NCBI RefSeq assembly: GCF_900101905.1
Contig: NZ_FNAJ01000005.1
Coordinates: 1-64,000 of the forward strand
DNA: 64,000 bases
DNA from: Myxococcus virescens
Lineage (GTDB): Bacteria; Myxococcota; Myxococcia; Myxococcales; Myxococcaceae
Direction: 5' to 3'
The notes below the pieces were generated by a model, which did not search any database, was not told the origin of the DNA, and saw only the letters and a program-made list of their open reading frames with translations. The translations under genes were made by a program, and so were the position numbers. Position 1 is the stretch's first letter; every line of letters starts with the position of its first letter. This document shows, piece after piece, positions 55,561 to 64,000 of the stretch.

Positions 55561-57071
55561 TGGCCTTGTTGGCGCTCATCACCGTCATGGCTGCCGCACC
55601 GCCGGCGTCGGCCGGAATGGAACGCAGCGCCGCTCAGCACGTCAGCCGCGAATTCGAGCGCGTGGGACGGCGCGCCCCGGTGGAAGACCCGAAGTTGACC
55701 AACGCCGCGCGGCGGCTGGCACACGAGGCCCTCACCGAATACACCACCGGCGCGCCGGGCCTCTTCACCCTCACCTCCGCCGTGAGTGACGCGGGCGCGG
55801 CGGACCCCTCGCCGCGCGCGCTGGTCATCCGGGCGTGGGTGCCACGGCACGCCATCGAGACCTTCCTCGAGCGCGACGACTTCAACAGCGAGCGCGCCTC
55901 ACACTTCGGCGTGGGAGTGTCCGTCCTCGGCAAGCGCGCGGCGCTCGTCCTGCTGCTGGTGGACCGCAAGGCGGAGCTCCAGGACTTCCCGCGCCTCATC
56001 GCCAAGGACGAGCGCTCGACCATGACGCTCTGCGGCACCCTGGTCCCACCCCTGCGGCGGGCAGAGGTGTACGTCACCCAGCCGAACGGCGGGGTGAGCC
56101 TCATGCCCGTCCGGAACCGGGGTGCGGGGGGCGGCTTCTGCAGCCGGCTCGCCTTCGCCACGCCGGGTACGTACACCGTGGAGGTGGTGGGACGCGCGGA
56201 CGGCGGGCCGGAGGTGGCGGCGCTCTTCCTGGTGGACCAGGGTGAGCCCCGCAAGCACGCCGCCAGCGAGGACACCGCCGAGCCCACCACGCTGGAGGAC
56301 GCCCGCCGGGCCGTCTACGAGCGCATCAACGCCCTCCGCCGCGCCCACGCGTTGCCCGAACTGTCCCCCGACGCAGTGCTGGAACAGGTGGCCCAGGACT
56401 ACAGCGCGCGCATGTCGAAGGAGGGCTTCTTCGCCCACATCGCCCCGGACGGCTCCACGCTGACGAAGCGCCTGCCGGCGGGCGCACGCTACGTGCGCGC
56501 GGGAGAGAACCTGGGCCTGGCACCGGGGCCGCTGGCGGCCCACTTCGGCATCGAGCACAGCCCTGGACACCGGCGCAACGTGCTGGACCCGGGCTTCCGC
56601 TTCATGGGCGTGGGCGTGGCGTTCCACACGGTGAACGGGCGCCAGGAGGCCGTCCTCACCGAGGTCTTCACCGTCGCCCCGCCCGCTTCACCGGAGCTGG
56701 CGGACCCGCGGCAGGAGGCCTACGACGCCCTGAGCCGGCGGCGCGCGTCCCGCAAGCTCCCGCCCCTGACGCGCAACGCCGCGCTCGAGTCACTGGCACG
56801 CGCCCACGCCAAGCGCGCGCTGGAGCTGGACCAGCCCTCGGCCCAGCCGGGTGAAGCCCCGGTGCACGACCGCGTCTTCGAGCTGCTGCCCGACGCGGGA
56901 ACGGCGTCCGTTGACTTCTTCGTGGTGTCGGACCCCACGGCGATTCCGGAGTCCCGCAGCATGGCTGACGCCACGAACAACCGCGTGGGCGTAGGCGTGG
57001 TGCGGGGAGACTCCCGCCGCTTCGGCACGAATCAATACTGGGTGGCCGTCATCTACGCGGCCGTCCCCTGA
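55557..57071 (+). CDS. Secreted CAP-domain (SCP/PR1-like) protein
   Basis: 504 residues starting at ATG 55557 in an ATGA overlap with the DciA-like gene. A short signal (LLALITVMAAAPPASA) is followed by an unassigned region and, from about residue 245 to 385, a CAP domain: VYERINALRRAHALPEL, LEQVAQDYSARMSKEGFFAHIAPDG, AGENLG, and IEHSPGHRRNVLDPGFRFMGVGVAF. The HSPGHR-type core carries the family's His/Glu cleft. A second, weaker CAP-like repeat appears after 395 (YDALSRRRASRKLPPLTRNAAL, ARAHAKRALEL). Likely periplasmic or extracellular; catalytic activity of bacterial CAP proteins is generally unknown. Confidence 0.88.
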   Translation: MMALLALITVMAAAPPASAGMERSAAQHVSREFERVGRRAPVEDPKLTNAARRLAHEALTEYTTGAPGLFTLTSAVSDAGAADPSPRALVIRAWVPRHAIETFLERDDFNSERASHFGVGVSVLGKRAALVLLLVDRKAELQDFPRLIAKDERSTMTLCGTLVPPLRRAEVYVTQPNGGVSLMPVRNRGAGGGFCSRLAFATPGTYTVEVVGRADGGPEVAALFLVDQGEPRKHAASEDTAEPTTLEDARRAVYERINALRRAHALPELSPDAVLEQVAQDYSARMSKEGFFAHIAPDGSTLTKRLPAGARYVRAGENLGLAPGPLAAHFGIEHSPGHRRNVLDPGFRFMGVGVAFHTVNGRQEAVLTEVFTVAPPASPELADPRQEAYDALSRRRASRKLPPLTRNAALESLARAHAKRALELDQPSAQPGEAPVHDRVFELLPDAGTASVDFFVVSDPTAIPESRSMADATNNRVGVGVVRGDSRRFGTNQYWVAVIYAAVP

Positions 57072-57147
57072 CGTCCCGCACGGAGACGCCGTGCGTGGTG
57101 GTGCCCCCGGTGTGTGTGGCCAGGGGCGTCAACGCCATGAACCCCGT

Positions 57148-57381
57148 TCAGACAGGCCGGCGCTGCGTGGCGTAGGCCTCGAGCCCCATCTGCGGCGGCG
57201 CCACCTGCTGATACATCGGACACTTCATGCAGGTGAACGACTGCCAACCTCGCCGGACGGCTTCATCCAGGCAGTTGTCATACTGATGACAGTTGAGGTT
57301 GCGGTGGGTCTCGACGCCGGCTCGCTTCGGCCCGGCTTCGGGGTTGATGGTTTGTGGCAGATCGGCTGGACACGGCTTCAT
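57148..57381 (-). CDS. 77-residue Cys-rich small protein
   Basis: ATG 57381 is preceded by GAGGGAGGG with a 4-nt gap, a strong ribosome-binding site. The product has four Cys and a His arranged as NCHQYDNC followed by SFTCMKCPMY, which could bind a metal such as zinc. A short Pro-rich N-terminus and a Gln/Pro-rich C-terminus flank the core. It is convergent with the CAP gene and stands alone. I do not recognise the family. Its strong start signal and conserved-looking Cys pattern argue that it is a real gene. Confidence 0.65.
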   Translation of the reverse strand: MKPCPADLPQTINPEAGPKRAGVETHRNLNCHQYDNCLDEAVRRGWQSFTCMKCPMYQQVAPPQMGLEAYATQRRPV

Positions 57382-57740
57382 GAAGCCCTCCCTCTGAACT
57401 GTTTCCCCCCCGAGCGCTGTGAACGAGCAGTGCTACCTGACGACAACGACTGGACCCGCCATCCAACGACGGACCGGAGTGGCGCTGAGCGGCGGCGCAA
57501 GGTAGTGATTCACTCCGGGTGACGCAATGGGTCGGCAGTTCCTACCCAAGTGCACGTAATCGCCAGGACGCTTTCAGCGAATGACATCGGGTGCTGAACA
57601 GTCTGGACTGACCCGACGCCGCGCGGATCTAGGACTTGTCGCGCCCGCTGTCAAACCACCCTCCCTGCGGGGCAAGGGGAATGATCGGTGTGTGCGTCTC
57701 GTTGGCAGGCCGCAAAGCCGCGTCGTGAAAGGAAGACCAC
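57382..57740. other. 359-nt non-coding divergent region
   Basis: This lies between the small Cys-rich gene (minus) and the transglycosylase gene (plus). No convincing ORF exists in it. Visible details are a perfect 11-nt palindrome AGTGATTCACT (57504-57514) and the ribosome-binding site GGAAG at 57731-57735 for the downstream gene. I could not identify consensus -35/-10 or sigma54 elements. Confidence 0.5.
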
Positions 57741-59876
57741 ATGAGTTGGAGTGGGTGGGTTGCGGGGGTGGTTGCGGGGATGTCGCTGGGACAGTCCCCC
57801 ACGGCGCTGGAGGCCGTCCGCCTCCACAAGCCGGATGCGGCCGCCCTGGCGCGCGCGGAGCTGACGGCCTGCGCCGCGAAGAAGTGCGACGACGTGGGGC
57901 GGCTGGCGCTGCTCGCGGGGACGCTCGCCCTCTCTGACGGTCAGGCCGCCGAGGCAAGGGAGCTGCTGGCCGCCTGGCCCGCCCCTCCACTGCTGGCGCC
58001 GTACCACGCCTTCTACCTGGGACAGGCCCGCTTCTACGCCGGGGACGCCGCGGGCGCGGCCGAGGACTTCGCGCGAGTGCTGGAATCCAAGGCACCCGCG
58101 GAACTCGCGGCCCGTGCCCGAGCGCGGCTGGGGGAGTCACTGCTCAAGGCAGGCAAGCCCCAGGACGCGGCCCAGGTGCTGGAGGCGGCCGCGAAGGCGT
58201 CGCCCACCGTGGAGCTGCTCTATCAGCGTGCCCTGGCGCGAGGCGGCTCCGGCAACCGCGCCGGGCAGCGCGCCGACATGCTGACGGTGGCGCTGCGCTT
58301 CCCCACCCACCCCTACGGCGACGAGGCCATGGCGTGGCTGACGGAGGGCAGCACGCCCCCGGTGAAGCTGGGCTACACCGAGCGCACCACCCGCGCGGAC
58401 CGCTTCCTGGACGCAGGCGCGACGCAGCGCGGGCTCGACGAGCTGGCGACGCTGGACAAGGTGAAGCTCGACAAGGCGCAGGCGGCCCGCGTGGCGCTGC
58501 TGCGCGCGAAGGCCTGGTTCGCGCTGGGGCGCACGGAGGATGCGGAGAAGGCGCTCGCACTGGCGCGCAAGGGCCCCGCCGCCGTCGCCGCTCAGGCGGA
58601 CCTGCTGGTGGCTCGGCGCGCGCTCAAGTCCGACGACAACGCCAAGGCCCGAACGCTGATGGCGGCCCTGGACAAGAAGTACCCCTCGCAGCCGGCGGGT
58701 GATGAAGGCGCCTTCTTCGCGGGCTGGTTGGATTTGCAGGCCGGGCGCTTCGCGGACGCGGTGCAGGCCTTCACGGCGTTCGAAACGCGTTATCCGCGCT
58801 CACGCCGGCGCGACGAGGGCATGTGGTTCCGCGCGCTGGCCCACCTGCGTCAGGAGGAGTACGCGAAGGCTCGCGCCGCGTTGGACGCGTTCCTGACCGC
58901 CTACCCCAAGAGCAACATGGGGCCGCAGGCGCGCTACTGGATGGCGCGCAGCCGCGAGCTGGACGGCGCGAAGGCAGACACGCTGGGCCCCGCGTACGAG
59001 GCCGTCATCACCTCGGCGCCCGCGTCCTTCTACGCGCTGATGGCCAACGAGCGGCTCAAGGCGCTGAGCCTGAAGACGCCCGCGCACTTCCCACAGCCTC
59101 CGCAGGTGCTGAAGCTGCCCCGCCCGCCCGAGCTGGAGCTGGCGGTGGAGCTGACCCGCGCGGGCTTGTTCCGTGACGCGGCGGTGGAGGTGGAAGCCCA
59201 TGCGGCGCGGCTGCGCTCGGCGGACCAGGCCCTGCCCTTCGCGCACGCGCTGCTGGAACTGGGCGAGTACGGCCACGCCCACGCGGTGGCCGCGCGCCAC
59301 CTGTGGGGACGGGCCTTCGGCGCGCGCGCTCCGGAGGCCCTGGCGCCCTTCTATCCTCGCGCCTTCGCCACCGCGGTGGAGGGCGCGGCGACGCAGCACC
59401 GGGTGGACCCCTACCTGGTGTGGGCCATCATGCGGCGGGAGAGTGCCTTCCGGCCGGAGGTGATGAGCTTCGCCGATGCGCGAGGGCTGATGCAGATCAT
59501 CCCCAAGACGGCGAACGCCATCGCGGAGAAGCTGAAGGAGCCCGTCCCCGCGCCCGCGGACCTCTTCTCCCCCGAGCGGAACATCCGCTATGGCGCCTGG
59601 TATCTGTCCCGGCTGATGGAGCGCTTTGGACACCCGGTGCTCGCGGCGGCCGCGTACAACGCGGGCCCAGGCTCGGCGGCGAAGTGGGTCCAGGAGCGGA
59701 GCTCGCTGCCACTGGACCTCTTCGTGGAGACCATCCCCTTCAAGGAGACGCGCGGCTACGTGAAGCAGGTGGTGGCGGACCTGTTCCTCTACCACTCCTT
59801 CTACGGCGACGGCACGGGGGCGCTGAAGCTGCCGCTGCAGGTGCCCGCGCCGTCGAAGGAAGGTGTCAGCTTCTAG
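57741..59876 (+). CDS. Slt70-like lytic murein transglycosylase
   Basis: 711 residues; ATG preceded by AAGGAAG. Most of the protein (about 30-520) is an all-alpha TPR-like superhelix (ELLAAWPAPPLLAPYHAFYLGQARFYAGD and many similar units). The C-terminal about 150 residues are the lysozyme-like domain: MRRESAFRPEV with catalytic Glu567, ARGLMQIIPKTA, ERNIRYGAWYLSRL, and AAYNAGPGSA. The enzyme cleaves glycan strands of peptidoglycan to give 1,6-anhydro ends in the periplasm. The N-terminus (VAGVVAGMSLGQSP) is a short signal. The domain order matches E. coli Slt70. Confidence 0.93.
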   Translation: MSWSGWVAGVVAGMSLGQSPTALEAVRLHKPDAAALARAELTACAAKKCDDVGRLALLAGTLALSDGQAAEARELLAAWPAPPLLAPYHAFYLGQARFYAGDAAGAAEDFARVLESKAPAELAARARARLGESLLKAGKPQDAAQVLEAAAKASPTVELLYQRALARGGSGNRAGQRADMLTVALRFPTHPYGDEAMAWLTEGSTPPVKLGYTERTTRADRFLDAGATQRGLDELATLDKVKLDKAQAARVALLRAKAWFALGRTEDAEKALALARKGPAAVAAQADLLVARRALKSDDNAKARTLMAALDKKYPSQPAGDEGAFFAGWLDLQAGRFADAVQAFTAFETRYPRSRRRDEGMWFRALAHLRQEEYAKARAALDAFLTAYPKSNMGPQARYWMARSRELDGAKADTLGPAYEAVITSAPASFYALMANERLKALSLKTPAHFPQPPQVLKLPRPPELELAVELTRAGLFRDAAVEVEAHAARLRSADQALPFAHALLELGEYGHAHAVAARHLWGRAFGARAPEALAPFYPRAFATAVEGAATQHRVDPYLVWAIMRRESAFRPEVMSFADARGLMQIIPKTANAIAEKLKEPVPAPADLFSPERNIRYGAWYLSRLMERFGHPVLAAAAYNAGPGSAAKWVQERSSLPLDLFVETIPFKETRGYVKQVVADLFLYHSFYGDGTGALKLPLQVPAPSKEGVSF

Positions 59877-59929
59877 GCCCCGCTGGGGGCGCCAGGCCCG
59901 CGAGACGACGCGCGGGCGGGCGCCGAGCG

Positions 59930-60592
59930 TCAATCCCGGTCTGGCGCGCCCAGGGGAAAGAGCGGCCGGAATCGCCGCGCCTCATTCACCGCGCGGGCGA
60001 AGGACGGGCGCGCAAGCAGCCGCGAGCGGTAGGCGCGGAGCACGGGAAACGCATCGGAGATCCGGTGCGTCCAGTCCGCGTAGAACAGCGAGGGCGCGGC
60101 GGCGCAGTCCGCCAGCGTGAAGTCCTCGCCAGGGGCGGCCCAGGTCCTGTCGGCGAGCTGCCCTTCGAGCCAGGCGTAGGCGACCTCCAGCTTCTTCACG
60201 GCCAGGGCCAGGCCTTCATGGCGCTTCACCGAATCCCCCGTCAGCGCGCCATCGACCGCGTGCTGCGCCGCGTTCATGACGTGCAGGTCGAAGAAGCGAT
60301 CGAGAAAGCGCACGTCGAGCGCCGCCATCGGGTCCGCGGGCAACAGACGCACGGGCCCCGGATGTACGAGCTGCAGGTACTCGATGATGATGCTGGTCTC
60401 GGCGATGTCGCGCTCGCCATCCACCAGCAGCGGGAACTTGCGCAGCGGCCAGCGCCGCGACCACTCGGCCGAGTGCTGAGGTGTTTCCGGCCCGATACAG
60501 CGGAACTCGAAGGGCGTGCCGTTCTCGTACAACGCGATGAGGACCTTCTGCGTGTACGAAGAAAAGGGATGACCGTAGAGCACGAGTGACAT
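59930..60592 (-). CDS. Glutathione S-transferase
   Basis: 220 residues from ATG 60592; the frame is open upstream, but that stretch is the shared regulatory region. The N-terminal thioredoxin-like domain has LVLYGHPFSSYTQKVLIAL (Ser-type site) and FPLLVDGERDIAETSIIIEYL, which binds glutathione. The helical C-terminal domain ends with FTLADCAAAPSLFYADW, the family signature. The enzyme would conjugate or reduce electrophiles with glutathione or a related thiol. It is divergent from an HxlR regulator, with two palindromic sites between them, so its expression probably responds to that regulator. Confidence 0.93.
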   Translation of the reverse strand: MSLVLYGHPFSSYTQKVLIALYENGTPFEFRCIGPETPQHSAEWSRRWPLRKFPLLVDGERDIAETSIIIEYLQLVHPGPVRLLPADPMAALDVRFLDRFFDLHVMNAAQHAVDGALTGDSVKRHEGLALAVKKLEVAYAWLEGQLADRTWAAPGEDFTLADCAAAPSLFYADWTHRISDAFPVLRAYRSRLLARPSFARAVNEARRFRPLFPLGAPDRD

Positions 60593-60610
60593 CGGCGGAC
60601 TCCTGTCGCA

Positions 60611-60635
60611 GACCGCTTGCAAGTTGCAAGCAGTC
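60611..60635. promoter_or_regulatory. Palindromic operator between GST and HxlR genes
   Basis: Half-sites GACCGCTTGCAA (60611-60622) and TTGCAAGCAGTC (60624-60635) surround one central base and match as an inverted repeat in 11 of 12 positions; the inner GCTTGCAA-G-TTGCAAGC is perfect. It lies 18 nt upstream of the GST start and 49 nt upstream of the regulator start. This is the size and symmetry expected for a dimeric HxlR protein's site and could repress both genes. Confidence 0.6.
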
Positions 60636-60653
60636 AAAACCCTATCCCTACCA

Positions 60654-60668
60654 CTTGCACATCGCAAG
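60654..60668. promoter_or_regulatory. Second, shorter operator-like half-palindrome
   Basis: CTTGC (60654-60658) and GCAAG (60664-60668) form an inverted repeat around a 5-nt spacer, repeating the core of the main palindrome. It sits 16 nt before the HxlR start codon, so it may be a lower-affinity site for self-control. Confidence 0.4.
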
Positions 60669-60684
60669 GAGTAGCCTGGAGAGA

Positions 60685-61185
60685 ATGGCCATGGCGCAGA
60701 CAGGGCGGTCCGGCTGCCCGATCAACCTGACGCTCGAACAGCTCGGCGACCGTTGGAGCCTGGTCGTCATCCGCGACGTCATGTTCGGAAACAGACGCAG
60801 CTACGGAGAGCTGCTCGCGCAGAGCGAGGAACGCATCGCCTCGAACATCCTCGCGGACCGGCTGAAGCGCCTGACGGCGGCCGGCCTGCTGACGCGACGC
60901 CCGGATCCCACCCACCGGCAGAAATTCATCTACAGCCTGACGGAAGCGGCCATCCAGCTCGTGCCACTCCTCGCGCACATGGGCGCCTGGGGTCGCCGGC
61001 ATACGCGCCCGAGCAAGGCGCTGTCCGTGCGCGCGGAGCTGCTGGAACAGGGCGGCGCTCCGCTCTGGAACGCCTTCATGGAGGAGCTGCGCCACCTGCA
61101 TCTCGGGACGCCGCGGCCGGCGCGCTCGGTATTTGGCGAACTGCAGGCCGCCTACGAGAAGGCGCTGGCGAAGCGCTCCCGCTGA
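60685..61185 (+). CDS. HxlR-family transcriptional regulator
   Basis: 166 residues from ATG 60685; ATG 60691 has better spacing to the GGAG at 60678 and may be the true start. The winged helix is typical: CPINLTLEQLGDRWSLVVIRDVMFG with the N-terminal Cys often used as a redox or electrophile sensor, SYGELLAQSEERIASNILADRLKRL, and LLTRRPDPTHRQKFIYSLT. A C-terminal helical part follows. It is divergent from the GST gene, so it probably senses an electrophile or oxidant and controls that enzyme through the palindromes in between. Confidence 0.92.
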   Translation: MAMAQTGRSGCPINLTLEQLGDRWSLVVIRDVMFGNRRSYGELLAQSEERIASNILADRLKRLTAAGLLTRRPDPTHRQKFIYSLTEAAIQLVPLLAHMGAWGRRHTRPSKALSVRAELLEQGGAPLWNAFMEELRHLHLGTPRPARSVFGELQAAYEKALAKRSR

Positions 61186-61232
61186 GCCCGGCGCGTCGTC
61201 CTCTGCGCCGGGCCAAGGTTCAGCCACCCGCG

Positions 61233-61925
61233 CTAGGCGCGCTGGGCCAGCCGGCGCAGGATTTCAGACTCCATCCCGTGCACCACCTCCGACAGGGGGA
61301 TGCTGCTGGAGTCCACGTGCACCGCGTCCTCGGCGGCCTTCAGCGGCGCCACGGCGCGGGCGGAGTCGTCGCGGTCCCGCTTCGTCTGGTCCGCGAGCAC
61401 GGCGTCCAGGCTGCTCTCCACGCCCTTCTGGAACAGCTCCTCGTAGCGGCGCCGGGCGCGCACCTCGGGGCTGGCCGCCAGGAAGAACTTCGCGTCCGCG
61501 TCCGGGAACACCACCGTGCCGATGTCACGGCCCTCCAGAATGGCGCCCTTCTCCGCCTCCAGCGCCAGCCGCCGCTGGAGCTGCAGCAGGCCCGCGCGCA
61601 CGACCGGCCGCCCGGACACCTGGGACGCCGCCATGGAGATGTCTGGCGTGCGAATCTCCCCGGACACGTCCTGGCCGCCCAGGAAGACGTGGTTCTCCTC
61701 GCCCACCACCTGGAAGTGGATGTGCACGCGGCCCAGCAGCGCACCCAGGCCCGCGTCGTCGTCGAAGGCGATGCCCTCACGCTGGGCCATCACGGCCACG
61801 CAGCGGTAGATGGCGCCCGTGTCCACCAGCGAGAAGCCCAGCCGGCGCGCCAGCAGCTTGGACACCGAGGACTTACCGGCGCCCGCGGGGCCGTCGATGG
61901 CGACGATGAAAGGCCGGGCGCTCAT
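61233..61925 (-). CDS. cmk: Cytidylate kinase
   Basis: 230 residues. It phosphorylates CMP and dCMP to the diphosphates with ATP. Motifs: P-loop GPAGAGKSS, LVDTGAIYRCVA, VSGRPVVRAGLLQLQRRL, GAILEGRDIGTVVFPDADAKFFLAAS and RARRRYEELF, in the order expected for the Cmk family. The start codon overlaps the preceding hisC stop by ATGA, and accA lies upstream, so accA-hisC-cmk form an operon. The same grouping of essential genes is unremarkable for the phylum. Confidence 0.96.
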   Translation of the reverse strand: MSARPFIVAIDGPAGAGKSSVSKLLARRLGFSLVDTGAIYRCVAVMAQREGIAFDDDAGLGALLGRVHIHFQVVGEENHVFLGGQDVSGEIRTPDISMAASQVSGRPVVRAGLLQLQRRLALEAEKGAILEGRDIGTVVFPDADAKFFLAASPEVRARRRYEELFQKGVESSLDAVLADQTKRDRDDSARAVAPLKAAEDAVHVDSSSIPLSEVVHGMESEILRRLAQRA

Positions 61926-63013
61926 GACAGGAGCTCTTTCAACACCTGGACGCAGCGCGCGTTCTCCGCGGGCGTGCCCACGGAGATGCGCACGTGGTTC
62001 GGGAAGCCCTGCCCCGCGAAGGGCCGGACGATGACGCCCTTGCGCAGCAGCTGCTCGTACAGCGCCACCGCGGGACGGCCGAAGTCCACGAACACGAAGT
62101 TCGCGTGGCTGTGCGTGAGCGTGCCGCCCAGCTTCGGCAACTCCGCGGCGAAGTAGTCCAGGCCCGCGCGGTTCACCTCACGCGTGCGGCGCACGTGCTC
62201 GGTGTCTTCCAGGGCCGCCAGACCCGCGGCCTGGGCCAGCACCGTCAGGTTGAAGGGCATGCGCGTACGGTGCAGGTACGCCGCCAGCCGGGCATCCATG
62301 ATGCCGTAGCCCAGGCGCACGCCCGCCAGCCCGTGAATTTTGCTGAAGGTGCGCAGCGCCACCAGGTTCGGGTGCCGGCCGACCAGCGGCACGGCGCTGG
62401 TGTACTCGGGCCACTCGACGAACTCGAAGTAGGCCTCGTCGTGCACCACCAGCACCTCCGGCGGCACCGCGGCCAGGAAGCGCGTCAGGGCGTCGCGGCT
62501 GAACGCGGTGCCCGTGGGGTTGTCCGGGTTGGCCAGGAACACCATCCGCGTGCGCGGGGTGATGGCCTTCGCCATGGCCTCCAGGTCGTACTGGAAGCCC
62601 TCGCGCATGGGCACCTCCACGAAGGGCCGCCCGTGGGCCTGCGCGGAGATGCGGTACGCGGAGAAGGAGCCCTGGCACAGGAGGATTTCGTCCTCCGGCG
62701 TGGTGAAGGTGCGGATGAGCAGCTCGATGAGCTCGTTGGAGCCGCTGCCCAGCACCACCTGCTCCGGATTCACGTCCACGTGCGCGGCCAGCTTGCGCAC
62801 CAGGTGGAAGGACGTGGCGTCGGGGTACAGGTGCGTCGCGCCAGAGACGTTCCGCATGGCCTCCACGGCGCGCGGGGAGGGCCCCAGTGGGTTTTCGTTC
62901 GAGGCCAGCTTGATGACGCCCTTGAGGCCGAACTCGCGCTCGGTCTCTTCAATGGGCTTGCCGGGCACGTACGGCTTGAGCGTCTCAACGTGGGTGGGGA
63001 CGAGCGGTCGCAT
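61922..63013 (-). CDS. hisC: Histidinol-phosphate aminotransferase
   Basis: 363 residues of the class II pyridoxal-phosphate aminotransferase fold; it converts imidazole-acetol phosphate to histidinol phosphate in histidine synthesis. Motifs: IKLASNENPLGPSPRAVEAM, LGSGSNELIELLIRTF, VFLANPDNPTGT, VVHDEAYFEF and the Schiff-base Lys in TFSKIHGLAGVRLGYG, followed by the terminal VRISVGTPAENARCVQVL. It overlaps cmk by 4 nt and follows accA by 26 nt. Several HisC homologues act on other amino acids, so the exact substrate has some doubt. Confidence 0.93.
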   Translation of the reverse strand: MRPLVPTHVETLKPYVPGKPIEETEREFGLKGVIKLASNENPLGPSPRAVEAMRNVSGATHLYPDATSFHLVRKLAAHVDVNPEQVVLGSGSNELIELLIRTFTTPEDEILLCQGSFSAYRISAQAHGRPFVEVPMREGFQYDLEAMAKAITPRTRMVFLANPDNPTGTAFSRDALTRFLAAVPPEVLVVHDEAYFEFVEWPEYTSAVPLVGRHPNLVALRTFSKIHGLAGVRLGYGIMDARLAAYLHRTRMPFNLTVLAQAAGLAALEDTEHVRRTREVNRAGLDYFAAELPKLGGTLTHSHANFVFVDFGRPAVALYEQLLRKGVIVRPFAGQGFPNHVRISVGTPAENARCVQVLKELLS

Positions 63014-63039
63014 GGTGTAAGGGCCCTGATACGGTGGAT

Positions 63040-64000
63040 TCAGCGTCCGGAGAACACACCGAGCGCGCGAAACTTCGCGTACCGGTCCTGGACCAGTTCA
63101 TCGGGCGACAGCTCGGCGAGCTGTCCCAGGTGCTTGCGCAGCGTCTTGCCCAGCGCCTCCGCCATCTTCGCGGGGTCGCGGTGGGCCCCACCAGCGGGCT
63201 CGGCGATGGCCTCGTCGATGATCTTCATCTCCAGCAGGTCCTTCGCGGTGAGCCGCATCGCGTCCGCGGCCTTGTCCGCCTTGGCGGCGTCGCGGAACAG
63301 GATGGAGGCGCAGCCCTCCGGGGAGATGACGGAGTAGACGCTGTTCTGGAGCATCAGCACGCGGTTGCCCACGCCAATGGCCAGCGCGCCGCCGGAACCA
63401 CCCTCACCCACCACCGTGGAGATGATGGGCACGCGCAGCCGGCTCATGACCTCCAGGTTGACGGCGATGGCCTCGGCCTGCCCACGCTCCTCGGCGCCGA
63501 TGCCCGGGTACGCGCCCGGCGTGTCGACGAAGGTGAGGATGGGCTTCTCGAAGCGCTCGGCCAGCTCCATGAGGCGGCGGGCCTTGCGGTAGCCCTCCGG
63601 GCGCGGCATGCCGAAGTTGCGCGCCATGTTCTCCTTGGTGTTGCGGCCCTTCTGGTGGCCCATCACCATCACCGGCTTGCCGTCGAAGCGCGCGAAGCCG
63701 CCGACGATGGACGGGTCCTCGCCAAAGGCCCGGTCACCGCACAGCTCGACGAAGTCGGTGAAGAGGTAGTGGACGTAGTCGAGGAAGTAGGGGCGGTTCG
63801 GGTGCCGGGACATCTGCACCACCTGCCACCGAGTCAGGTCGCTGAAGATCTCCGTCTGGAGCTTCTTCGCCTTCTTCTCGAGCTTGGAGATCTCCGAGGA
63901 GAAGTCCACCGTTCCGCTGGTGGAGAGGACCTTGAGCTCGTCGATCTTCTTTTCCAGCTCAATCAGGGGGCGCTCGAACTCGAGCACATAGCTGGTACCG
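63040..64000 (-). CDS. accA: Acetyl-CoA carboxylase, carboxyltransferase subunit alpha (5' end outside window)
   Basis: It forms the carboxyltransferase of acetyl-CoA carboxylase with AccD and transfers CO2 from biotin to acetyl-CoA to give malonyl-CoA. Motifs: [16 protein letters not shown] at the start, [84 protein letters not shown] and [13 protein letters not shown]. The GTG at 63987 is in frame but is probably the Val of a longer start; codons GTSYVLEFE read on to the edge, so the true ATG lies beyond 64000. Its product also feeds the PKS module of the megasynthase. Confidence 0.95.
   Translation of the reverse strand, partial: GTSYVLEFERPLIELEKKIDELKVLSTSGTVDFSSEISKLEKKAKKLQTEIFSDLTRWQVVQMSRHPNRPYFLDYVHYLFTDFVELCGDRAFGEDPSIVGGFARFDGKPVMVMGHQKGRNTKENMARNFGMPRPEGYRKARRLMELAERFEKPILTFVDTPGAYPGIGAEERGQAEAIAVNLEVMSRLRVPIISTVVGEGGSGGALAIGVGNRVLMLQNSVYSVISPEGCASILFRDAAKADKAADAMRLTAKDLLEMKIIDEAIAEPAGGAHRDPAKMAEALGKTLRKHLGQLAELSPDELVQDRYAKFRALGVFSGR

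Overview
The window looks like a chromosomal segment of a myxobacterium, most likely a Myxococcus. Base composition is very GC-rich with a strong third-position GC bias in every real gene. There are many lipoproteins, FHA proteins and TPR proteins. The clearest marker is a phosphofructokinase gene followed 18 bp later by a Pkn4-type Ser/Thr kinase, an arrangement described in Myxococcus xanthus; residue 226 of this PFK is a Thr in an Arg-rich stretch, matching the reported Pkn4 target.

Positions 1-21707 (minus strand) hold three consecutive, tightly packed or overlapping megasynthase genes, the last cut by the window edge. In order of transcription they are: a loading/first-module protein (FAAL-ACP-C-A-T); a PKS-NRPS hybrid (KS-AT-ACP-C-[degenerate A split by a luciferase-like monooxygenase]-C-A-T-E); and an NRPS (C-A-T-C-A...) that runs off the left edge. 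Together they should make a fatty-acylated peptide with one unreduced malonate extension, one oxidative step and one D-residue. A divergent aldo/keto reductase and an inverted repeat in the shared promoter region border the cluster.

Positions 21964-35484 are a mixed accessory stretch. It holds an aldo/keto reductase, a DUF4130 protein with a decayed UdgX-like domain, an overlapping trypsin-like protease/FHA-membrane protein pair, a DUF3943 protein, a probable lipoprotein remnant, a leaderless ArsR-SRPBCC operon, a protealysin-like M4 protease with its emfourin inhibitor, a VOC protein and a secreted Asp-box (BNR) protein.

Positions 35625-46220 hold the pfk-pkn4 operon with two further downstream genes (a TPR/membrane protein and an FHA-GAF-sigma54 activator), two secreted lipoproteins, two membrane proteins and an outer-membrane beta-barrel.

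Positions 46238-64000 are more housekeeping-like: a 51-residue small protein, mutL with an altered endonuclease motif, an SDR/acyltransferase pair whose acyltransferase carries a long histone-H1-like tail, an FHA-GGDEF cyclase, a large lipoprotein, a DciA-like protein overlapping a CAP-domain protein, a small Cys-rich protein, a Slt70-like transglycosylase, a GST/HxlR divergent pair with palindromic operators, and accA-hisC-cmk. I saw no tRNA, rRNA, IS element or CRISPR array. Substrates, regulators and start choices are reasoned from motifs by eye; no similarity search was run.
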